A DNA stretch of 8,516 bases, taken from positions 1 through 8,516 of the forward strand of contig JAAZOA010000051.1 in assembly GCA_012798055.1 (NCBI GenBank), given 5' to 3'. Under the pieces are notes generated by a model. The model was not told where the DNA came from. It saw only the letters and a list, made by a program, of their open reading frames with translations, and ran no database searches. Of the stretch, positions 5,096 through 8,516 are shown in pieces; within the stretch, counting starts at the first letter, position 1; every line of letters begins with the position of its first letter. The stretch comes from Syntrophomonadaceae bacterium. GTDB lineage: Bacteria > Bacillota > Syntrophomonadia > Syntrophomonadales > Syntrophomonadaceae. The translations under genes were made by a program, and so were the position numbers.

Positions 5096-7735
5096 TCAGG
5101 ATAGAGTTTTCTCTATTACCCCCCGGGCAGCAGCCAGGGCCTCCCGCAAAGCTTGAGGATCTTTCCCTCCGGCTTGGGCCATATCTGGCCTGCCTCCGCC
5201 ACCCCCACCGGCGACCTTGGCGGCAGCTGCGATTATCTTGCCCGCGTGGATCCCTCTGTCCACCAGGTCCCGGCTGGCAAAGGAGACCAGAGCCACTTTG
5301 TCGTCAATGATTGCCCCCAGGACTACCACCGCACTGCCCAATTTGTCCTTCAACATCTCCGCATTTTGGCGCAGGTTGTTGGCATCCTGGCTTTGGACCT
5401 CAGCTACCAGGATCTTGGCTCCACCCAACTCATAGGCTTCATTAATCACTTCCTGGCTTGCCGCTTTGGATATGCGAGCCCGCAGCTGTTCGATCTCTTT
5501 GTCTCTTTCTCTCAACGCCTTGTTGAGCGCTTCCAATCGCTGGAGTAATCCGGCCGGGGTCGTTTTAAGCACAGCAGCGGCTTGTTTTATCACCTTCTCC
5601 ATCTCGTTCAGATAGGCTAACGCCGGGCCTCCAGTCACTGCTTCGATCCTCCTGAGTCCCGACCCGATGCTGGCTTCGCTGATTATTTTGAACAAACCTA
5701 TCTGTCCGGTGTTATTTACGTGTGCACCTCCGCATAATTCCATGCTGAATGAGTCGACCTCCACCACCCGCACCTCATCACCGTATTTTTCGCCGAATAA
5801 GGCAGTGGCTCCCATTTCCCGAGCTTCTTTTAGGCCCGTTACTGTGGTATGCACCGGGTATGTGGACAGGATTGCCTGGTTGACTATGTTTTCGATCTCA
5901 GTAATCTGCTCATCGTTCAAAGCGGTGAGTTGGGAAAAATCGAAGCGCAGGCGGGCTGGCTCAACCAATGAGCCCTTCTGCTGGGCATGTTCACCTAGGA
6001 CCATGTGCAGTGCCTTGTGCAGCAAATGGGTAGCAGTATGGTTGCGGGATGTGGACATGCGCTTTTCCTTGTCGATCGACAACCTGACCTCTTCGCCCCG
6101 GCGCAGGCTGCCTGCAATCTTACCGGTATGGATGATCCAGCCGCCGATCCTTTGGACATCCTCAACCTCCAGGCATCCGGTAGCTCCGCAAATGGTGCCG
6201 GTATCAGCCACCTGGCCGCCGCTCTCCGGGTAGAAGGGTGAGCTGGAAGTTACCACCGAAACCTCGCTTTCGGCAGCGAAATCCACCCGGTCATGTTTCT
6301 TGATTATAGCCAGGATCACAGAATCCTCTTCAAAACGATCATAGCCTGTAAATCCGGTTTCCGGTATTCCTGCCAGCAATTCAGCAAACATCTGCTCGTT
6401 TGCGAAAGCGCTGGTGCCTTTTTGGGCCTGGCGGGCCCGATTGCGCTGTTGTTCCATCATCTCGTTGAAACCGGCCTTGTCTACCTGGAAGCGGCTTTCT
6501 TCCGCCATATCCTCAGTCAGATCCAGGGGGAAACCGTAGGTATCGTAAAGGGTGAAGGCCTCTTCTCCGCTGATGGTGCTTCTGCCCTCCTGTTCGGCGG
6601 TCTTGATTATTTCCTCTACCTTCTTGACCCCTTCTTTGAGGGTCACGAAGAATCTTTCTTCCTCGAGTTTGATCACTTCTTTGACGAAATCTTTTTTCTC
6701 CAGGAGGTATGGGTATGCTCCCTGCATCACTTCGCTAACTACATCCACCATCTTGTAAAGGAAAGGCTCCTCTATGCCCAGGAATGCCCCGAACCTGACT
6801 GCCCGGCGCAGAATCCTGCGCAGTACATAGCCCCGCCCGTCATTGCTGGGAAGGATGCCGTCTGCGATCAAGAAAGTGCAGGCCCGGCTGTGATCAGCGA
6901 TGACCCGGAAAGGGAATCCCCTGTCGCCCCGGTCATAATCGCGGCCGGTCAGGTTCTCGATAGCCTTGATGATGGGGACGAAGAGATCGGTTTCGAAATT
7001 GCTGTCTACCTTCTGCAGAACCGAAGTCAGTCTTTCCAAGCCCATACCGGTATCAATACTGGGCCGCGGGAGGGGATTCATGGTTCCGCTTTCATCACGG
7101 TTATACTGCATGAACACCAGGTTCCAAATCTCCAGCCAGCGGTCGCAATCGCAGACTCCGATGCCGCACTGGGAATGGCCGCAAGAGTATTCCAGCCCAC
7201 GGTCATAAAGGATTTCACTGCAGGGTCCGCAAGGTCCGGTGTCCCCCATGGCCCAGAAATTGTCCTTTTCCCCCAGCCTGACGATGCGTTCCGCCGGGAT
7301 ACCGGTTATCTTTTGCCAGAGTTCATACGCTTCATCATCATCCTGGAAAATAGTAGCCCAAAGTTTTTCCTGGGGCAGACTCACCGTTTCGGTCAGAAAT
7401 TCCCAGGCATACTTGATGGCTTCAGCTTTAAAATAATCCCCGAAGGAGAAGTTGCCCAGCATCTCGAAAAAGGTGTGATGCCTGGGGGTCCTGCCCACAG
7501 TGTCCAGGTCATTGTGTTTGCCGCCGGCCCGAACGCATTTCTGCGAGGTCGTGGCCCGGGTATAAGGGCGCTTGTCGATGCCCAGGAATACATCTTTGAA
7601 TTGATTCATGCCGGCATTAGCAAACAGCAGGGTGGGATCGTCCACCGGCACCAAAGAAGAACTCTCGACAATGGTATGCTGGCGCTGTTCAAAATATTCT
7701 AAAAAGGTTCTCCTAATGTTACTACTGGTCCACAC
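5096..7735 (-). CDS. alaS: Alanyl-tRNA synthetase
   Basis: This 879-residue class II synthetase charges tRNA-Ala with alanine and edits mischarged Ser and Gly. All parts are present. The catalytic core includes PTLLFANAGMNQFKDVFLG (34-52), motif 2 around RHHTFFEMLGNFSFGDYF (85-102) and motif 3 GMGLERL (230-236). The editing domain has Zn-type ligands H566, H570, C668 and H672 (HTATH and CGGAH). A coiled segment at about 735-760 leads into the C-Ala domain with a glycine run at 843-848. The cysteine-rich insert at about 185-197 (CGHSQC and CDCDR) is of the kind common in Gram-positive AlaRS. Length is normal. The start is GTG at 7735, with GAGGGGG 8 bases upstream; the sequence that follows (MWTSSNIRRTFLEYF) fits the family N-terminus. 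It is the first gene of the minus-strand operon, with its own promoter. No T-box leader was found. Confidence 0.98.
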   Translation of the reverse strand: MWTSSNIRRTFLEYFEQRQHTIVESSSLVPVDDPTLLFANAGMNQFKDVFLGIDKRPYTRATTSQKCVRAGGKHNDLDTVGRTPRHHTFFEMLGNFSFGDYFKAEAIKYAWEFLTETVSLPQEKLWATIFQDDDEAYELWQKITGIPAERIVRLGEKDNFWAMGDTGPCGPCSEILYDRGLEYSCGHSQCGIGVCDCDRWLEIWNLVFMQYNRDESGTMNPLPRPSIDTGMGLERLTSVLQKVDSNFETDLFVPIIKAIENLTGRDYDRGDRGFPFRVIADHSRACTFLIADGILPSNDGRGYVLRRILRRAVRFGAFLGIEEPFLYKMVDVVSEVMQGAYPYLLEKKDFVKEVIKLEEERFFVTLKEGVKKVEEIIKTAEQEGRSTISGEEAFTLYDTYGFPLDLTEDMAEESRFQVDKAGFNEMMEQQRNRARQAQKGTSAFANEQMFAELLAGIPETGFTGYDRFEEDSVILAIIKKHDRVDFAAESEVSVVTSSSPFYPESGGQVADTGTICGATGCLEVEDVQRIGGWIIHTGKIAGSLRRGEEVRLSIDKEKRMSTSRNHTATHLLHKALHMVLGEHAQQKGSLVEPARLRFDFSQLTALNDEQITEIENIVNQAILSTYPVHTTVTGLKEAREMGATALFGEKYGDEVRVVEVDSFSMELCGGAHVNNTGQIGLFKIISEASIGSGLRRIEAVTGGPALAYLNEMEKVIKQAAAVLKTTPAGLLQRLEALNKALRERDKEIEQLRARISKAASQEVINEAYELGGAKILVAEVQSQDANNLRQNAEMLKDKLGSAVVVLGAIIDDKVALVSFASRDLVDRGIHAGKIIAAAAKVAGGGGGGRPDMAQAGGKDPQALREALAAARGVIEKTLS

Positions 7736-7776
7736 GAAGCAGGCCCCCTCTTTCCCGAATATTACTCTATTCGTTT

Positions 7777-7805
7777 ATTTTCTTTGATAAATGAGACTAT
7801 GTCAA
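7777..7805 (-). promoter_or_regulatory. Predicted sigma-A-type promoter for the alaS operon
   Basis: On the minus strand a perfect TTGACA (7805-7800) is followed after 17 bases by GAAAAT (7782-7777), a 4/6 match to TATAAT. The expected start of transcription would leave a leader of roughly 35 bases before the alaS GTG. This is too short for a T-box riboswitch. No GGTGGTACCGCG-like T-box sequence is visible in the gap. Confidence 0.6.
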
Positions 7806-7848
7806 CCAGACTTTATCGGCATTTCAACCAGCATCGATCATCCCCTGG

Positions 7849-7862
7849 ACCTGTCATCAGGT
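7849..7862. other. Short perfect dyad between the divergent alaS and rarA promoters
   Basis: ACCTG-TCAT-CAGGT forms 5-bp perfect arms around 4 bases, centred between the two predicted promoters, 44 bases upstream of the alaS -35 and 32 bases upstream of the rarA -35. It could be an operator half-site pair, but a match this short can arise by chance. Confidence 0.25.
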
Positions 7863-7893
7863 GGTCTAAATCAACTCACAGGCGTGTCTTCTC

Positions 7894-7922
7894 TTGGCAG
7901 TATCGAGCGTTTGTTCTATAAT
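7894..7922 (+). promoter_or_regulatory. Predicted strong sigma-A-type promoter for rarA
   Basis: TTGGCA (7894-7899) and a perfect TATAAT (7917-7922) are separated by exactly 17 bases, an 11/12 match to the consensus. Transcription should begin near 7929 and give a leader of about 36 bases that includes the AGGAGG ribosome site. Confidence 0.8.
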
Positions 7923-7949
7923 GACTGCAAAGCATCGGGGCTTCACCCC

Positions 7950-7955
7950 AGGAGG
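7950..7955 (+). promoter_or_regulatory. Shine-Dalgarno site of rarA
   Basis: AGGAGG lies 9 bases before ATG 7965 and fixes that start; an ATG at 7957 is too close and in another frame. Immediately upstream, GGGG (7937-7940) can pair with CCCC (7946-7949) around a 5-base loop, so a small hairpin abuts the site. Confidence 0.75.
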
Positions 7956-7964
7956 TATGGCATC

Positions 7965-8516
7965 ATGGATCTGTTCGACATCGGCACCGCCAAGAAAAGG
8001 GAAGCTCAGGCACCGCTGGCCTGGAGGATGAGGCCCCGCACCCTGGACGAAGTGGCTGGTCAGAAGCATGTCATCGGTGCTGGTTCACCTCTTCGGCTGG
8101 CAATCGAGAAGGACCAGCTTCATTCCCTGGTCTTCTACGGACCACCCGGGACCGGCAAGACTAGCATAGCCAGGATAATAGCCGCTATGACCAACTCTCA
8201 TTTCGAATATATGCAGGCTGTGACTGCTGGGGTTGGCGACATACGCAAGGTGGCCGCTGATGCGCGGGAAAGGCTCAAATATTACCACCAGGCCACTATC
8301 TTGTTTGTAGATGAGATACATCGTTTCAACAAAAGCCAGCAGGATGTATTGCTGCCCTTCGTGGAAGATGGCACCCTCATCCTGATCGGAGCCACCACGG
8401 AAAACCCCCTCTATGAGATCAATTCCGCGCTTTTGTCCCGCATGAAACTTTATATATTGGAAGCTTTGCAGCCTGGGGATCTGCTGGAAATAATAAACCG
8501 GGCCCTGGAAGACCCG
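7965..8516 (+). CDS. rarA: Replication-associated recombination protein RarA/MgsA (AAA+ ATPase), 3' part beyond window
   Basis: The frame is open from ATG 7965 to the right edge (184 codons). It shows the N-terminal half of a RarA/MgsA/WRNIP1-type clamp-loader-like ATPase. Motifs are PLAWRMRPRTLDEVAGQ (17-33), Walker A GPPGTGKT (59-66), Walker B ILFVDEIHRFNKSQQD (112-127), sensor 1 GATTENP (142-148) and an arginine-finger-type NSALLSR (153-159). The HRFNKSQQD extension after Walker B separates RarA from RuvB and DnaX. The protein acts at stalled replication forks in the cytoplasm and binds single-stranded DNA ends and SSB. The C-terminal helical and tetramerisation domains, about 240-260 residues in the family, lie outside the window. 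The gene is divergent from alaS, with its own strong promoter and an AGGAGG site. Nothing in this half suggests a pseudogene. Confidence 0.95.
   Translation, partial: MDLFDIGTAKKREAQAPLAWRMRPRTLDEVAGQKHVIGAGSPLRLAIEKDQLHSLVFYGPPGTGKTSIARIIAAMTNSHFEYMQAVTAGVGDIRKVAADARERLKYYHQATILFVDEIHRFNKSQQDVLLPFVEDGTLILIGATTENPLYEINSALLSRMKLYILEALQPGDLLEIINRALEDP

Noticed and set aside
6293..7702. A 469-codon open frame on the plus strand, antisense to alaS
   Set aside because: It lies wholly opposite a complete, motif-rich alaS frame. No family-like sequence or ribosome site was seen. Long antisense frames are common opposite genes with biased third positions.
7786..7817. GATAAA ... TTTATC inverted repeat in the divergent gap
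   Set aside because: The arms are 6 bp and AT-rich with a 20-base spacer. They overlap the alaS promoter by chance composition and show no further symmetry.

Overview
The window reads as a conserved housekeeping block of a Gram-positive (Firmicutes) genome, most likely class Clostridia and possibly near the Syntrophomonadaceae. The taxon is an inference from gene order and protein style. The order alaS, ireB, ruvX, DUF1292, mltG and a U32-family gene matches the Bacillus subtilis alaS-yrzL-yrrK-yrzB-yrrL...yrrN/yrrO cluster. The alanyl-tRNA synthetase has the cysteine-rich catalytic-domain insert common in Gram-positive enzymes. Start codons include GTG (alaS) and TTG (vanW-like), both preceded by Shine-Dalgarno sequences.

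Layout: seven genes lie on the minus strand, read from right to left. alaS (7735-5096) begins the series, followed by ireB (5037-4783), ruvX (4701-4285) and a small acidic DUF1292 gene (4224-3925). A near-perfect rho-independent terminator (3893-3918) closes this first unit. A second unit follows: a VanW/G5-domain envelope protein (3825-2308), mltG (2298-1249) and a U32 tRNA-hydroxylation-type protein (1259 to the left edge). Its genes are separated by 9 bases and by an 11-base overlap. On the right, rarA/mgsA (7965 to the right edge, 5' part only) is divergent from alaS; the 229-base gap holds a recognisable sigma-A-type promoter for each direction.

Function: the block joins translation (alaS, the U32 protein), nucleic-acid maintenance (ruvX, rarA), envelope signalling (IreB, a likely substrate of the PASTA Ser/Thr kinase) and peptidoglycan metabolism (MltG, VanW-like). 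The VanW-like gene directly upstream of mltG is the least standard element; the yrrM methyltransferase that follows mltG in B. subtilis is absent here.

No mobile element, CRISPR array, RNA gene or clearly new system is visible. All CDSs are intact apart from the two cut by the window edges. The second-look items are regulatory and small-scale: a GC hairpin between ireB and ruvX, start-codon questions, a divergent promoter region without a T-box, and a possible lipobox in the VanW-like protein.
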